A stretch of DNA of 64,000 bases from Bacteroidia bacterium (GCA_022072225.1 JAJVIC010000002.1:389876-453875), one strand, 5' to 3'; counted from the stretch's first letter, positions 46,247-57,004 are shown. Notes: generated from the letters alone by a model not told the origin. Translations and numbers: made by a program.

Positions 46247-46251
46247 CACCC

Positions 46252-47781
46252 ATGCAAGAAACCATCCTCATCCTTGATTTCGGTTCGCAATACACCCAGC
46301 TTATTGCCCGCAGAATTCGCGAACTCAATGTTTATTGTGAAATTCATCCCTATAATCACTTTCCGGCCATAACTCCCGCCATCAAAGGCGTTATACTTTC
46401 AGGAAGCCCCTTTTCTGTATTGGACAAAGAAGCCCCCAAACCCGATTTAACCAATATAAAAGGAAAACTTCCTCTGCTCGGTTTGTGCTATGGTGCACAA
46501 TTTCTGGCCCACAGCGGAGGAGGAAAAGTTTTACCCTCTAAAATACGCGAATACGGAAGAGCCAATCTTTCGTTTGTTGACCACAGCGAAAAACTTTTTA
46601 CCGATGTACACGCCAGTTCACAGGTATGGATGTCACATGGCGATACCGTTTCCGAAATGCCTGCCAATGGAAAACTCATTGCCAGCACCCACGATATTAA
46701 AGTGGCGGCATACTCCGTTCAGGGCGAAACAACCTACGGCATTCAGTTTCACCCCGAAGTTACCCACAGCACCGATGGCGGAAAAATTCTGAAAAATTTT
46801 GTAGTGGATATATGCGGCTGTCATCAAACCTGGACACCCGCTTCCTTTATTGAAACCACAGTTGCCGAACTCAAACAAAAGGTAGGCAATGATAAAGTAG
46901 TGCTCGGCCTCTCCGGAGGCGTTGATTCAAGCGTAGCGGCAATGTTGCTACACAAAGCAATCGGCAAAAACCTTTACTGCATATTTGTTGACAACGGCCT
47001 GCTCCGCAAAAATGAATTTGAAAGTGTCTTACACAGCTACGAAGAAATGGGGCTAAACGTAAAAGGTGTTGACGCTAAACTGGAATTCCTGACTGAACTT
47101 AAAGGAATCAGTGACCCCGAGAAGAAGCGCAAAACCATTGGCCGTGTTTTCATTGAAATATTCGACAAAGAAGCCCACCTCATTGAAGATGTGAAGTGGC
47201 TTGCTCAGGGAACCATTTATCCCGATGTGATTGAATCGGTTTCTGTAAAAGGTCCTTCGGCTACCATCAAGTCGCACCACAATGTAGGCGGCCTGCCTGA
47301 TTTTATGAAACTGAAAGTAGTAGAGCCTTTGAACACCTTGTTTAAAGACGAAGTACGCAAAGTAGGTCGCGCCCTCCAAATACCCGAAAACATTCTTAAC
47401 CGCCATCCATTCCCCGGCCCGGGATTAGCCATCCGCATCCTTGGTGATATTACCGAAGAGAAAGTGCGCATCTTGCAGGAAGTAGATTACATCTTTATCA
47501 ACGGTTTAAAAACCAGCGGACTTTATAACGATGTGTGGCAGGCGGGAGCTATTTTTCTTCCTGTTCAAAGCGTAGGCGTAATGGGCGATGAGCGCACGTA
47601 TGAAAATGCAGTATGCCTGCGTGCCGTTACCTCACACGATGGCATGACAGCCGACTGGTGTCACCTGCCTTACGAGTTCCTTGGAAAAATCTCCAACGAA
47701 ATAATTAATAAGGTAAAAGGTATAAATCGTGTGGTATACGACATCAGTTCAAAACCACCCGCCACCATTGAATGGGAATGA
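46252..47781 (+). CDS. guaA: GMP synthase (glutamine-hydrolysing)
   Basis: The 509-residue enzyme converts XMP to GMP. The glutaminase domain has [20 protein letters not shown] at the start and the catalytic Cys79 ([11 protein letters not shown]), with FHPEV later. The ATP pyrophosphatase PP-loop S221-GGVDSS-227 and the C-terminal dimerisation domain ([11 protein letters not shown]) follow. The start is certain because [12 protein letters not shown] is at the usual distance. It overlaps the next gene by 4-10 bp. Confidence 0.97.
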   Translation: MQETILILDFGSQYTQLIARRIRELNVYCEIHPYNHFPAITPAIKGVILSGSPFSVLDKEAPKPDLTNIKGKLPLLGLCYGAQFLAHSGGGKVLPSKIREYGRANLSFVDHSEKLFTDVHASSQVWMSHGDTVSEMPANGKLIASTHDIKVAAYSVQGETTYGIQFHPEVTHSTDGGKILKNFVVDICGCHQTWTPASFIETTVAELKQKVGNDKVVLGLSGGVDSSVAAMLLHKAIGKNLYCIFVDNGLLRKNEFESVLHSYEEMGLNVKGVDAKLEFLTELKGISDPEKKRKTIGRVFIEIFDKEAHLIEDVKWLAQGTIYPDVIESVSVKGPSATIKSHHNVGGLPDFMKLKVVEPLNTLFKDEVRKVGRALQIPENILNRHPFPGPGLAIRILGDITEEKVRILQEVDYIFINGLKTSGLYNDVWQAGAIFLPVQSVGVMGDERTYENAVCLRAVTSHDGMTADWCHLPYEFLGKISNEIINKVKGINRVVYDISSKPPATIEWE

Positions 47782-49526
47782 TTGTTGTAATGAAAAGACT
47801 TATGGAATTTTTTTTACCGCAGAGACACAGAGGCGCAGAGAAATATTTAAGATTGTTTTCTCATTCTATTAGCCTTTCTGTCCTTTTGTTCAAATTCCTG
47901 TTTATTGATAAAACTCTCCGTCTCTGCGCCTCTGCGGTGATAATTTCTTTGGCTGTTCAAGCCCAAACCGTTGAAGTAACCAAATCGACCCGCATCGAGA
48001 AAATAGAAGGCAAGGAATACTACATTCATAAAATTGTAAAAGGCCAGACACTCTATTCAGTAAGTAAGGCCTACAATGTGTTAATCAGCGAAATTGTTTT
48101 TGAAAATCCCGCGGCCATTGACGGAATAAAACCCGATATGGAGTTACGCATACCTGTTGCCTCTGCAACAACTGTAGAAACAACAAAAGAAAAGCCTGTA
48201 AATATCAACGGAAAGTACAGGGTACATACTGTTGAAAAAGGAGAAACACTGTATGCAATTTCCAAGTTGTATAATACTACCGTTGAAGCTATAAAACAAG
48301 CCAATCCCGACATGCCCGAGGCTCTTTCATTAGGCCTTCATCTGAACATACCGGTTGAACAACTGCTGAAACCCGAAACAGTAGTTTACACGCAAGCCAT
48401 TGAACAAAACCTTAAAGATACTGCTCCTCATATCGATGGCAGTAAAATCAATATGGTGCTGTTGCTTCCGCTCTACCTTGCCGAAAATGATAACAGTTAC
48501 CGCGATACAATTTCCGGCAATCAAAGCCGGAATATTTATGCTAAATCACTCAATGGTCTTGAGTTTTATGAAGGAGCCCTGCTTGCTGCCGACTCGCTTT
48601 CAAAGAAAGGTGTGAAGGCGGTAATTCACACTTATGATATTCCCGACAGTACTGCGTTGGTAAAAGCGTTGCGTAACCCAGTTTTGAAGAGTGCCGATGT
48701 AATTATAGGCCCTTTTCACGGTAAGAGATTTGAAGCCGTTGCTGACTTTGCAAAAGATAATAACATTGTTTGTGTTAGTCCTGTTCTGAAAAAAAGTGAG
48801 ATAGCGGATGATAACCTCTATGTGAATAAGGTTTTACCTTCCGATGATGTTCAGATACAGCAAATGGGTGACTACATAGGTCGCTGGAATTGTAAGAAAA
48901 ACATTGTTGTAATGCACTCGGGCAATAATGATTCACTGCAGATACAGAGGTTAATAAACGGAATAATAGGCCGCTGCGATTCAGTAAAACTTCATGTAAT
49001 CAATACAAAAGGCAGAGGTGTTAAGTTAGTGGATTCGCTTATTCAGCCGGGTGTTGAAAATATTGTTGTTGCTTTCTCCCGCGAAGAAAGTTATGTAAGC
49101 CGCCTGGTGTTGCACCTCGAAAAGAAAAATAACAAGCAGCGCGTTGTTACGCTTTTTGGTCTTAATGAGTGGCAGGATTTCGAAAATATAGAAGTGGAGT
49201 ATTTTCAGAATCTGAATCTGCATCTGCCCGCTGAATTGTTTGTAGATTTCAGCAGACCGGAAGTAAAAAGTTTTCTCCTGAAGTTTCGGGAAAAGTATTT
49301 GGCCGAGCCCGGTAAATATTCTTATCTGGGATACGATGTAACCATGTATTATCTGCAAATGCTCAGTAAGTTCGGAAAAACATTTTATCAAAGACCCGAA
49401 ACCATTCATGCAACCGGCTTGCAAAGCAATTTTGATTTCAAAAAAACAGGTGCCTCAGGCGGACTCGAAAATCAACACACATTTATCCTTAATTATAACG
49501 ACTACCGTTTGGTAAAAGTAAACTGA
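47772..49526 (+). CDS. LysM-domain protein with periplasmic-binding-protein-like C-terminus
   Basis: The 584-residue protein has an unusual signal region ending VQAQ (about residue 65), two LysM peptidoglycan-binding domains ([40 protein letters not shown], about 75-190) and a type I periplasmic-binding fold ([15 protein letters not shown], then [19 protein letters not shown]). It probably links to the cell wall. Possible starts are ATGs at 47772, 47778, 47790 and 47802. The N-terminal region includes a repeat element (47816-47938). It ends one base into hemF (TGATG). Confidence 0.85.
   Translation: MGMIVVMKRLMEFFLPQRHRGAEKYLRLFSHSISLSVLLFKFLFIDKTLRLCASAVIISLAVQAQTVEVTKSTRIEKIEGKEYYIHKIVKGQTLYSVSKAYNVLISEIVFENPAAIDGIKPDMELRIPVASATTVETTKEKPVNINGKYRVHTVEKGETLYAISKLYNTTVEAIKQANPDMPEALSLGLHLNIPVEQLLKPETVVYTQAIEQNLKDTAPHIDGSKINMVLLLPLYLAENDNSYRDTISGNQSRNIYAKSLNGLEFYEGALLAADSLSKKGVKAVIHTYDIPDSTALVKALRNPVLKSADVIIGPFHGKRFEAVADFAKDNNIVCVSPVLKKSEIADDNLYVNKVLPSDDVQIQQMGDYIGRWNCKKNIVVMHSGNNDSLQIQRLINGIIGRCDSVKLHVINTKGRGVKLVDSLIQPGVENIVVAFSREESYVSRLVLHLEKKNNKQRVVTLFGLNEWQDFENIEVEYFQNLNLHLPAELFVDFSRPEVKSFLLKFREKYLAEPGKYSYLGYDVTMYYLQMLSKFGKTFYQRPETIHATGLQSNFDFKKTGASGGLENQHTFILNYNDYRLVKVN
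47816..47938. repeat. Inverted 'CGCAGAG' element inside a signal-peptide region
   Basis: The left part ACCGCAGAGACACAGAGGCGCAGAG and the right part CTCCGTCTCTGCGCCTCTGCGGT (47916-47938) are imperfect complements. It lies within the first 60 codons of the LysM protein and encodes [10 protein letters not shown] and LRLCASAVI. Confidence 0.8.
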
Positions 49527-50437
49527 TGCTTTGCAAAGAAGAAATTTCCGACTGGCTGAAAGCGTTGCAAGGCAGAATATGCCTTGCGTTGGAACAGGCT
49601 GATGGTGCAGGCAAATTCAGTATAGAAGAGTGGGAGCGGAGCGAAGGTGGTGGTGGTATTACACGCATCCTTCAAAACGGAAAGGTAATTGAAAAAGGTG
49701 GTGTTAATTTCTCTGCCGTTTCAGGAAAACTGCCAGAGAATATCTCTAATGCCTTGCAACTTCCTCCATCTGATTTCTTTGCAACCGGTGTTTCCATTGT
49801 TATTCATCCGCACAATCCCCATGTACCTATCATTCATATGAATGTGCGCTATTTTGAAACTATGCCCAATACTATCAATGATAAACCTTCTTATTGGTTT
49901 GGTGGCGGAATAGATTTAACACCACATTACATTGTTAACGATGATGCTCGTTTTTTTCATATGGCCTTAAAAACTACCTGCGATAAGTTTGATGCAGACT
50001 ATTACCCTAAATTTAAAAAATGGGCCGATGATTATTTCTTTATCACACACCGCAATGAAACACGCGGAGTAGGCGGAATATTTTTCGATCGCCTCAGCGA
50101 TTCAGAAAAACATACAAAAGAAAGCCGCTTTGAGTTTCTGAAAGCAGTAGGTGAGACCTTTGCTCCCGTTTATACCGAACTGATAAAGCACAATCATAAA
50201 AAGCCATTTACCGAAAAAGAAAAACAGTGGCAACTCATTCGCAGAGGGCGATATGTTGAGTTTAATTTAGTTTATGATAAAGGCACTAAGTTTGGTTTGG
50301 ATACCAACGGCAGAATAGAATCTATTCTGATGAGTTTGCCTGCTCTTGCTTCGTGGCAGTATAACCATACTCCTGAACCCGGAAGTGCGGAAGAAAAAAC
50401 AACTAGCCTTCTGAAAAAAGGAGTAGAGTGGGCTTAA
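49526..50437 (+). CDS. hemF: Oxygen-dependent coproporphyrinogen III oxidase
   Basis: The 303-residue enzyme converts coproporphyrinogen III to protoporphyrinogen IX with O2 in haem synthesis. Signatures are the GGGITRILQNGKVIEKGGVNFS segment, VRYFETMPN, YWFGGGIDLTPHY, HRNETRGVGGIFFDRL and RGRYVEFNLVYDKGTKFGL. It overlaps the LysM gene by one base, and the whole guaA-LysM-hemF run is probably one transcript. It indicates aerobic growth. It ends one base before the convergent metalloprotease gene. Confidence 0.96.
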   Translation: MLCKEEISDWLKALQGRICLALEQADGAGKFSIEEWERSEGGGGITRILQNGKVIEKGGVNFSAVSGKLPENISNALQLPPSDFFATGVSIVIHPHNPHVPIIHMNVRYFETMPNTINDKPSYWFGGGIDLTPHYIVNDDARFFHMALKTTCDKFDADYYPKFKKWADDYFFITHRNETRGVGGIFFDRLSDSEKHTKESRFEFLKAVGETFAPVYTELIKHNHKKPFTEKEKQWQLIRRGRYVEFNLVYDKGTKFGLDTNGRIESILMSLPALASWQYNHTPEPGSAEEKTTSLLKKGVEWA

Positions 50438-50438
50438 T

Positions 50439-53400
50439 TTATTTGCCCACTATCACTCTTTCCGTGAAATTTTGCTCTGCTGTTCTCGCCTCTATAAAAT
50501 ACACACCGGCTTCCACATTGCTGATGTTTATGTTGATGTTTCCGCTTGTGCCATTGGTTACAACTTTGCTTACCAATTCTCCCAGAGTATTGTAAATCAT
50601 AATATCCTGAATGGTTGTGCTGCATGTTAAATTAAACACTCCATAGTTAGGATTTGGATAAAGACTGAACGTTACGGTATGCGAAGAAGCTACACCAATT
50701 GAGATGTGGCTATAACCATCAGAAATGGATGTGCAACCGTTTGCATCAGTTATTTCTACTGTATAAACTCCGTCTTCAAGTGGTGTGTATTCCTGATTGG
50801 TTGCACCCTGAATTAGATTGCCGTCAAGATACCATTGATAGGTTGCAGCAGAGGTAGAGGTCAGAATTCCGCCATTGTCAGAAATAACAGGGGCAACAGG
50901 TATATTAACGGTAACAGTAACTTGGTCGGTAGCATTGCCGCAACTGCTCGTTGCTGTTAAAGAATAGCTCTCTGTTGCAGTTGGTGTAACTGAAATTGAT
51001 GATGTTGTTTCACCTGTTGACCATAAGAATGAACCTGTTCCTGAGGCATTCAGCAGAATGCTTTCGCCTTCGCAAATTTCTGCATCAGCACCTGCATCAA
51101 CTGTTGGTGAAGTTCCAATAGTTACTTCCACTACATCGCTTGCGCTTCCGCAAGTGTTGGTTGCTGTAACGGTATAGCTGGTGTTTTGGGCAGGGCTAAC
51201 TGTTATTGATGCAGTTGTTTCGCCTCCCGGTGACCATAACAGGTTGCCCACTACACCTGATGTACCCAGTGTTAAAACATCGCCCGAACATATAGTCTGG
51301 TCGGGTGAAGCGGTAACGGTTGCTGCCGGTGTAATTGAAACGGTAACATCATCCGTTGCAGTTCCGCAGCTGTTGGTAGCGGTTGCAGAATAAGTTGTTT
51401 CTGATGTTGGGTTAACTGTTATAGACGATGTTGTTGCACCCCCCGGTGTCCACACGATTGTTCCTACAATACCAGAAGCCGAGAGGGTAACAGGACTTCC
51501 TGAACAAATACTCTGGTCGTTTGAAACGGTAACTGCCGGATTAGGATTAATAGTAGCTGTTACCGGAACGCGCGATGTTGAGCAGCCCGGTTGCTTTACT
51601 TCCCAGTCATAGAAAAAATAATAATAACCCGGTGTTCCTGCACTACTTCCTGTAATCGAAACAACTCCGGGCAGGGTGAATGGATAAACTGTGCTTGCAT
51701 TATTTCTGTATAGGTTAGGTGTTCCGTTTATACCCAGTTGATATTGAGTTCCGGGAGTAATGGTAAAGTTGAGGGTAACACGGCTTTCTCCGTCAGGTAT
51801 ATTTGCGACTAAACTTTGTAACACTGTTCCACCGCTGTTGCGCAGTTCAATGGTGCGGTTACCGGCTCCGCTGGCATATACCTTAACGGAGACTAAAGTA
51901 AAGTTACTGATGCAGTCAAATTTAAGATGCTGATTTCCTGTAAAATTTCCCCCTGTTCCAAAATTATTGTCTGCGGGGCCTACATAGGATGAAGGCATTG
52001 CAATATCAGTTGCCACATAATAAGTAGTTGTAGAACTGAGAGATGGCGTAACGAATGTTGTGCCTGTGTTTACGAGGTTCCCGCCACTTTGCGCGTCATA
52101 CCAGTTTAAATCTGCTGTTCCGCTTGCCTGCAGGGTAACAGTACCTGTTCCGCAGCGTGATGAGCTTACCACACTTGGGGCTGTAGTAATAGTAGCTGTT
52201 ATTTGTGCGCGCTCAGAGATACACGGAGCAGTTAAAATTTCCCAATCATAGAATGAATAATAGTACTGGTCGCCTGCTGTGCTGCCGGTGATGGATACAA
52301 CGCCAGCGATGGTATATGGATAAGCAGTTCCTCCGGCATTATTGCGGTAAAGGTTTGCATTGGCTGTTACGCCTAATTGCATGTTAGTTCCGGCAGGAAC
52401 GTTGAAGTTTAGTGTAACGCGGCTTGTTCCGTTGGGAATATTTACGGTTGTGCTTTGTAACACAGTTCCACCGCTGTTCCGCAACTCTATTGTTCTGTTG
52501 GCTGCTCCGTTGGCATAAACAAGAACTGATACCAGCGTGAAGGGTTGATAAGCTGTAAATACCTGCGATTGTGTTCCGTTGAAATAGCCGCCACCGCCAA
52601 AGGTATTGTCGTCCGGACCAACATACTGGCTTGTTGCAGGAACCGATTCTTCAACATAATAATTGGTTGTTGTGCTTAATGAAGGTGTGGTGTAAGATGT
52701 TCCGGTTGTTAAAGCAGTTCCGCCTGTTGGAGATGCATACCAACTCAGTGTTCCTCCTGAAAGAGCAGAAGCTGACAGCGTAATTGCACCTGCATCGCAA
52801 CGGAAGCCGTTTGTTACATCAGGTGCATCGGGTTTGTCAATTGTAACGAGTGCATTTCTTATCAGCGTGTTGCTTCCGAAATTATTGGTTGATGTCAGCG
52901 TTACTGTATAAACTCCGTCTGAAGTATAGGTATGAGAAGGGTTTTGAGATGTTGATGTTGATCCGTCACCAAAATCCCAGAGCCATGAAGTTGGAGTAGG
53001 GTTTGAATTATCAGTAAATGCAACAGTTCCCGAACAGCTTGTTGTAGGAGTTGCTGCAAAATTTACTACCGGTGGCGAGTTAGGAATAACGCAAGTCCAG
53101 TTTAATGCAAAACCTGAATAATTCAGGTTTACATCTGATGTTTGCCGGATAGTAATGGATCCGGTTGTAGATGAAATGGCGTTTCCTCCGTTTGGCAAGG
53201 TATTGCCGTCATACTGTCCTATCAGCGGACTTGCAGTTGTTGGACCGTCATATACATATACGTAATCGTATCCGGTTTCAAAATTAAAAGATGTGAAAGA
53301 AATAGTTACCGATGTTGCTCCCGGTGGGGCTATGGTCATGGATACATCGCCTTGATCGGTGTAGTTGGTTGTAGGGCCTCCGTTATCATACATAATTCCG

Positions 53401-55370
53401 GTACAAGAGGTTTGCGTTCCGCCTGTACCAAGAATTGCAACGCAGGGATTATTTGCGTTCACGCTGATGTAATTGGTTTTTACTTCACTGTCATTACCGC
53501 AGCTTCCCCCATCGGCAGTCAGCGTAACAGTATAATTCCCGAATGAAGTGTAGGTATGTGAAGGGTTAGTTGATGTGCTTGTATTTCCATCGCCAAAATT
53601 CCAGGTAAAAGTTCCGGCATTGGTGCTCAGGTTGGTGAAGTTAACAGTAAACGGTACACTGCAACCTGCTGTAATTCCTGCACTGAAATCGGAAGTAACA
53701 GTTGCATTAAAAACACCGCCAACACCCACAGCATGCCATGCATTAGTAGTTGAAATTACCTGCTGTGTGCAGGCTCCGAATAAGTCAATCGCTGATTGTA
53801 TGGCATAAAAACGCGCATCGGCATAGTCAGATGATGCGCCAAGATAAACTGTAAGATTACGGTAGGCGATGCGGGCAGCATCGGTGATTCCAATGGCTGT
53901 AACATTGTATGCATTTCCTAAATCATTGGTTCCTGAACCGCCAACGGTAAGCCTGTAGAACCAATGGTTTTGCACACCGCTGTTGGTGTGTACACCACCG
54001 TTATCGCCAGTGCCTGTGTACCAATTGGTGCCGTTGTAAGTATCGGGGTCGCCATAAGCGTTGGGGTTGCTCATGCTGCGCAGTGTTGCACCGATGTCTT
54101 CACCCATCAGCCAATCGGCTTGTCCTGGTGTGGTGTAAAACTCAATGGCTGCTCCGAAGATATCGCTGAATGATTCATTCAATGCACCTGATTCATTCTG
54201 ATAAACAAGTCCGGCAGAGTTTTCTGTTACACCATGTGTCAGTTCATGCCCTACAATATCTAATGAAACCAACGGATTATTGTTGTCACCATCTCCAAAT
54301 GTCATCCGGGTTCCATCCCAAAATGCATTGAAGTAGTCAACATCGTAATGCACATAAGCAAGCATCAGCATTCCGTTGTCATCAATCCCATCCCGGCTGT
54401 GTTGTGAAAGAAAATAGTCATAAGTCATTTCCAGACCCCAGTGTGCATCGGTGGCATATTGGTCAAGATTGGCATTTACATTATTCCAGTTGTTGTCAGC
54501 ATCAGTAAAATCAACAGAGTTGCCGTAACTTGTTCCGGTGTTCATGTCATAAGTCTGTACACCATTACCGCGGGTTGTTTCGCGCAGGCGATAGCTTCCT
54601 CCAAAGCTGTCTGCAATGATATTTTGTGTTCCGCTGTAGCCTGTAACTGCTGTTCCGGGTGAGTTTGCGGTATGTATGTGGTTGTGTACAAAAAGTATAT
54701 TGCCGTTTTCGGCATCAACATATACATCGTTTCTCGACATGGGTTGGTGAGCATAGATATCAAACTTCCATGCCTTGCGCATTGCTGCTTTGTAGTTGCC
54801 ACCGGGAGCATACCAAACTAATTCACCTTTCGGAAAATAGGTTTCAACTCCGTGCATGTGTTGCAGGTGTTTTTCTTCTTCTTCTATTTCCCATTTATAG
54901 GTTGTTGCGCCAATATGACTGAGGGCATAGTTAAGCGCGGATGATTCGCTGAGAGAAGCATTGTAATCAGGAGTAGAGAAACCGGCAATTCGGCCGTTAA
55001 AAGAAATTACTCTTCCGCTGATGCTGTGTGAATTCAAGATAGCACCTTCAACGGGAAGACCTTTGTAGTGTTGTTGGTAGCGGGTGTGTGTGTAGCCCAA
55101 TTCGTCTTTGTTTGTTTGCAATACAAGCAGTTCAGTTGACTTGTCTTTTTCAAACAGTACTTTGCTTGTCCATAAAACAAAACCCGAAAGAGGTATTTCG
55201 TTTCCGGGTTTCATCTTAACATAATCGGGCATTTCTGAATAGCGTGTATAGCGAATATGTTCAGCGCCTTTAATGAATTTTTCGGCTTCGGAGTTAAAAT
55301 ATTCCTGAGCAGAAGCCGTAAAAATAACTGACAGTAAAAGGCTAATGGAGAGAAGTAGAAATTTTTTCAT
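50439..55370 (-). CDS. Large M4 (thermolysin-type) metalloprotease with PKD, CUB-like and Ig-like modules, T9SS cargo
   Basis: The 1643-residue protein has a signal peptide (LLSVIFTASAQ), a pro-region, the M4 catalytic domain with VGHELTHGVTENSAGL (HExxH near residue 375) and the downstream Glu in NESGALNESFSDIFG, then PKD domains (FTWNFGDGNTSTSTNPSHTYTSFGNYTVTLT; SWLWDFGDGSTSTSQNPSHTY) on either side of a CUB-like domain. A tandem pair of near-identical about 130-residue modules (SQYVGPDD... and SSYVGPADNNF...) and three Ig-like repeats follow. A type IX sorting domain (SLYPNPNYGVFNLT to VYFIEARTAEQNFTERVIVGK) ends it. It is probably secreted and attached to the surface. Confidence 0.92.
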   Translation of the reverse strand: MKKFLLLSISLLLSVIFTASAQEYFNSEAEKFIKGAEHIRYTRYSEMPDYVKMKPGNEIPLSGFVLWTSKVLFEKDKSTELLVLQTNKDELGYTHTRYQQHYKGLPVEGAILNSHSISGRVISFNGRIAGFSTPDYNASLSESSALNYALSHIGATTYKWEIEEEEKHLQHMHGVETYFPKGELVWYAPGGNYKAAMRKAWKFDIYAHQPMSRNDVYVDAENGNILFVHNHIHTANSPGTAVTGYSGTQNIIADSFGGSYRLRETTRGNGVQTYDMNTGTSYGNSVDFTDADNNWNNVNANLDQYATDAHWGLEMTYDYFLSQHSRDGIDDNGMLMLAYVHYDVDYFNAFWDGTRMTFGDGDNNNPLVSLDIVGHELTHGVTENSAGLVYQNESGALNESFSDIFGAAIEFYTTPGQADWLMGEDIGATLRSMSNPNAYGDPDTYNGTNWYTGTGDNGGVHTNSGVQNHWFYRLTVGGSGTNDLGNAYNVTAIGITDAARIAYRNLTVYLGASSDYADARFYAIQSAIDLFGACTQQVISTTNAWHAVGVGGVFNATVTSDFSAGITAGCSVPFTVNFTNLSTNAGTFTWNFGDGNTSTSTNPSHTYTSFGNYTVTLTADGGSCGNDSEVKTNYISVNANNPCVAILGTGGTQTSCTGIMYDNGGPTTNYTDQGDVSMTIAPPGATSVTISFTSFNFETGYDYVYVYDGPTTASPLIGQYDGNTLPNGGNAISSTTGSITIRQTSDVNLNYSGFALNWTCVIPNSPPVVNFAATPTTSCSGTVAFTDNSNPTPTSWLWDFGDGSTSTSQNPSHTYTSDGVYTVTLTSTNNFGSNTLIRNALVTIDKPDAPDVTNGFRCDAGAITLSASALSGGTLSWYASPTGGTALTTGTSYTTPSLSTTTNYYVEESVPATSQYVGPDDNTFGGGGYFNGTQSQVFTAYQPFTLVSVLVYANGAANRTIELRNSGGTVLQSTTVNIPNGTSRVTLNFNVPAGTNMQLGVTANANLYRNNAGGTAYPYTIAGVVSITGSTAGDQYYYSFYDWEILTAPCISERAQITATITTAPSVVSSSRCGTGTVTLQASGTADLNWYDAQSGGNLVNTGTTFVTPSLSSTTTYYVATDIAMPSSYVGPADNNFGTGGNFTGNQHLKFDCISNFTLVSVKVYASGAGNRTIELRNSGGTVLQSLVANIPDGESRVTLNFTITPGTQYQLGINGTPNLYRNNASTVYPFTLPGVVSITGSSAGTPGYYYFFYDWEVKQPGCSTSRVPVTATINPNPAVTVSNDQSICSGSPVTLSASGIVGTIVWTPGGATTSSITVNPTSETTYSATATNSCGTATDDVTVSITPAATVTASPDQTICSGDVLTLGTSGVVGNLLWSPGGETTASITVSPAQNTSYTVTATNTCGSASDVVEVTIGTSPTVDAGADAEICEGESILLNASGTGSFLWSTGETTSSISVTPTATESYSLTATSSCGNATDQVTVTVNIPVAPVISDNGGILTSTSAATYQWYLDGNLIQGATNQEYTPLEDGVYTVEITDANGCTSISDGYSHISIGVASSHTVTFSLYPNPNYGVFNLTCSTTIQDIMIYNTLGELVSKVVTNGTSGNININISNVEAGVYFIEARTAEQNFTERVIVGK

Positions 55371-55531
55371 GCTGATAGTTGGATGAAAATGAGGATTTGA
55401 TTTTGCGGCAATTTAGAAACAATTTTTACTTGATAAAATAATATCCGTTGAAATTAATAAACAGACGGTGAAATGTTTTGTTCGGTAAGTTTTTTTTTGA
55501 TAAAAATAATTGCATGAATGAAAATGTATTT

Positions 55532-55539
55532 TACATTTG
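55532..55539 (+). promoter_or_regulatory. Bacteroidota -7 box of the cytochrome c gene
   Basis: TACATTTG then AAG matches TAnnTTTG. The ATG at 55569 is 29 bp further, so the leader is about 25 bases. An ATTG element 20 bp before the box could be the -33 site. Confidence 0.55.
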
Positions 55540-55568
55540 AAGCCACAAACCCATAAAACCCAAAGCCA

Positions 55569-56555
55569 ATGAAAATCATTTTACGAATTCTCGCAGTTAT
55601 AGTCCTGCTTATAGCAGGACTGGTAGTTTACGTGCAAGTAGCATGGAACAAAAAATTTGAAGCACCTTATCCTGACATTAAAGCAAGTACGGATTCGGCT
55701 GTTATTGCCCGTGGAAAATACCTTGCTTATGGTCCTGCACATTGCGGAACCTGTCACGTTCCTATGGACAAAATTATGGATGTAGAAGGCGGAGAAATTA
55801 TTCCGTTAAGCGGAGGATGGACATTAGATATTCCTCCCGGTGAAATGCACGCCCCTAACCTAACTCCTGATATGGAAACAGGTATCGGCAAACTTACTGA
55901 CGGAGAAATTGCCCGCACACTGAGACATATGGTTGGAAGTGACGGAAGATGCATTTTTCCTTTCATGCCTTTTGCTGAAATGAGTGATGCTGATTTAACT
56001 GCCGTTGTATCTTATCTGCGCTCACAGCCTGCTGTTAAACATGAGGTAAAAAGAACTGAACTGAAATTTTTAGGAAAAGCATTGATGGCATTTGGAGTTA
56101 TTAAACCATCGGGAACAAAAGGCACGCCTCCTCAATCGGTGGTTATCGATTCTACAGCCGAATATGGAAAGTATCTTGCTAATTATGTTGCCAACTGTGT
56201 AGGTTGCCATACAAACAGAGATATGAAAACAGGTGAATTTACCGGGGTTCCTTTTGCTGGTGGTTTTCTTATGCCCAATGATCCGGCTTTTGGTGACGGA
56301 AATTCATATGTAACACCAAACCTGACTCCTGATCCTGAAACAGGACATATTTATAACTGGGATGAACAAACATTTATCAACCGCTTTAAAGCAGGCAGAG
56401 TTTATAAAGGTTCTGCAATGCCCTGGGGATCATTTTCAAGAATTAATGATTTGGAGTTGAAAGCAATTTACCGCTACCTTAAATCATTGGAGCCGGTAAA
56501 AAATAAAGTACCTAAAATTGTTTACGGTCCGGGTGAAGCATTACCTGAAAGTTAA
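55569..56555 (+). CDS. Di-haem cytochrome c family protein
   Basis: The 328-residue protein has an N-terminal membrane anchor or signal (ILAVIVLLIAGLVVYVQVAW) and two haem-binding motifs, CGTCH (residues about 60-64) and CVGCH (about 215-219). Each is followed by a methionine-rich region (PFMPFAEM; GSAMPWGSFSRINDLELKAIYRYLKSL) typical of haem axial ligands. It is probably an electron carrier in the periplasm. It has its own promoter and terminator and no obvious oxidase partner nearby. Confidence 0.88.
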   Translation: MKIILRILAVIVLLIAGLVVYVQVAWNKKFEAPYPDIKASTDSAVIARGKYLAYGPAHCGTCHVPMDKIMDVEGGEIIPLSGGWTLDIPPGEMHAPNLTPDMETGIGKLTDGEIARTLRHMVGSDGRCIFPFMPFAEMSDADLTAVVSYLRSQPAVKHEVKRTELKFLGKALMAFGVIKPSGTKGTPPQSVVIDSTAEYGKYLANYVANCVGCHTNRDMKTGEFTGVPFAGGFLMPNDPAFGDGNSYVTPNLTPDPETGHIYNWDEQTFINRFKAGRVYKGSAMPWGSFSRINDLELKAIYRYLKSLEPVKNKVPKIVYGPGEALPES

Positions 56556-56576
56556 GACTGAAAAAACTGTTGAAAG

Positions 56577-56609
56577 AAAAACGGTACACCTTAGGTGTGC
56601 CGTTTTTTT
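56577..56609 (+). terminator. Terminator of the cytochrome gene
   Basis: AAAAACGGTACACC pairs with GGTGTGCCGTTTTT across a short loop, followed by seven T. It lies 22 bp after the cytochrome stop and before the DUF952 gene. Confidence 0.88.
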
Positions 56610-56644
56610 ATTGCCTAATTTTACGCTCACAGAACTATAAAAAA

Positions 56645-57004
56645 ATGGATAAAATTATTCTTCACATCACTACCCGTCATGAGTGGGAAGTTGCACTGAA
56701 ACAAGGAAGCTATAAGCCAGAGATGTTTGATGTGGAGGATTTTATTCATTGTTCAACTCTTGAGCAGGTAGTAGATACTGCCAATAAGTTTTTTAAAGAT
56801 GAACCCGATTTGGTATTGCTTTGTATTAATACTAAAAAAGTAAAAGGCAAAATTGTGTACGAAAATTTAGTGGGCGGTGAAAAAATGTATCCCCATATTT
56901 ATGCACCCTTGAATACTGATGCAGTTGAGCGGGTAATTGATTTTCATCCTGCTGCTGACGGTCATTTTCAATACCCGGAAGCGTTGAATCTGCTTTTTTC
57001 TTAG
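56645..57004 (+). CDS. DUF952 family protein
   Basis: The 119-residue protein matches DUF952: MDKIILHITTRHEWEVALKQGSYKPEMFDVEDFIHCS, in parts, with FIHCS as the family signature, and ends HFQYPEALNLLFS. No reaction is established for the family to my knowledge; it is a small cytoplasmic protein. An in-frame start at 56570 would run through the upstream terminator and is rejected. A promoter-like TAATTTTACGC lies before the ATG. Confidence 0.85.
   Translation: MDKIILHITTRHEWEVALKQGSYKPEMFDVEDFIHCSTLEQVVDTANKFFKDEPDLVLLCINTKKVKGKIVYENLVGGEKMYPHIYAPLNTDAVERVIDFHPAADGHFQYPEALNLLFS

Larger units (their letters stand above)
45645..46251. other. 607-bp gene-free region before guaA
   Basis: The region holds, from left to right, A/T-rich sequence, the 21-bp array (45812-46000), a stretch of C/T-rich low complexity, the repeated words aacctccgtgcacctctgtgc near 46138, and the guaA promoter. 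Two short minus-strand frames (45728-45940, 45864-46055) cover the array; they are heptad-repeat translations of the 21-bp period and I do not call them genes. Confidence 0.7.

Noticed and set aside
56570-56644. Longer form of the DUF952 protein
   Set aside because: The extension passes through the terminator hairpin of the cytochrome gene, and the family homology begins at the Met at 56645.
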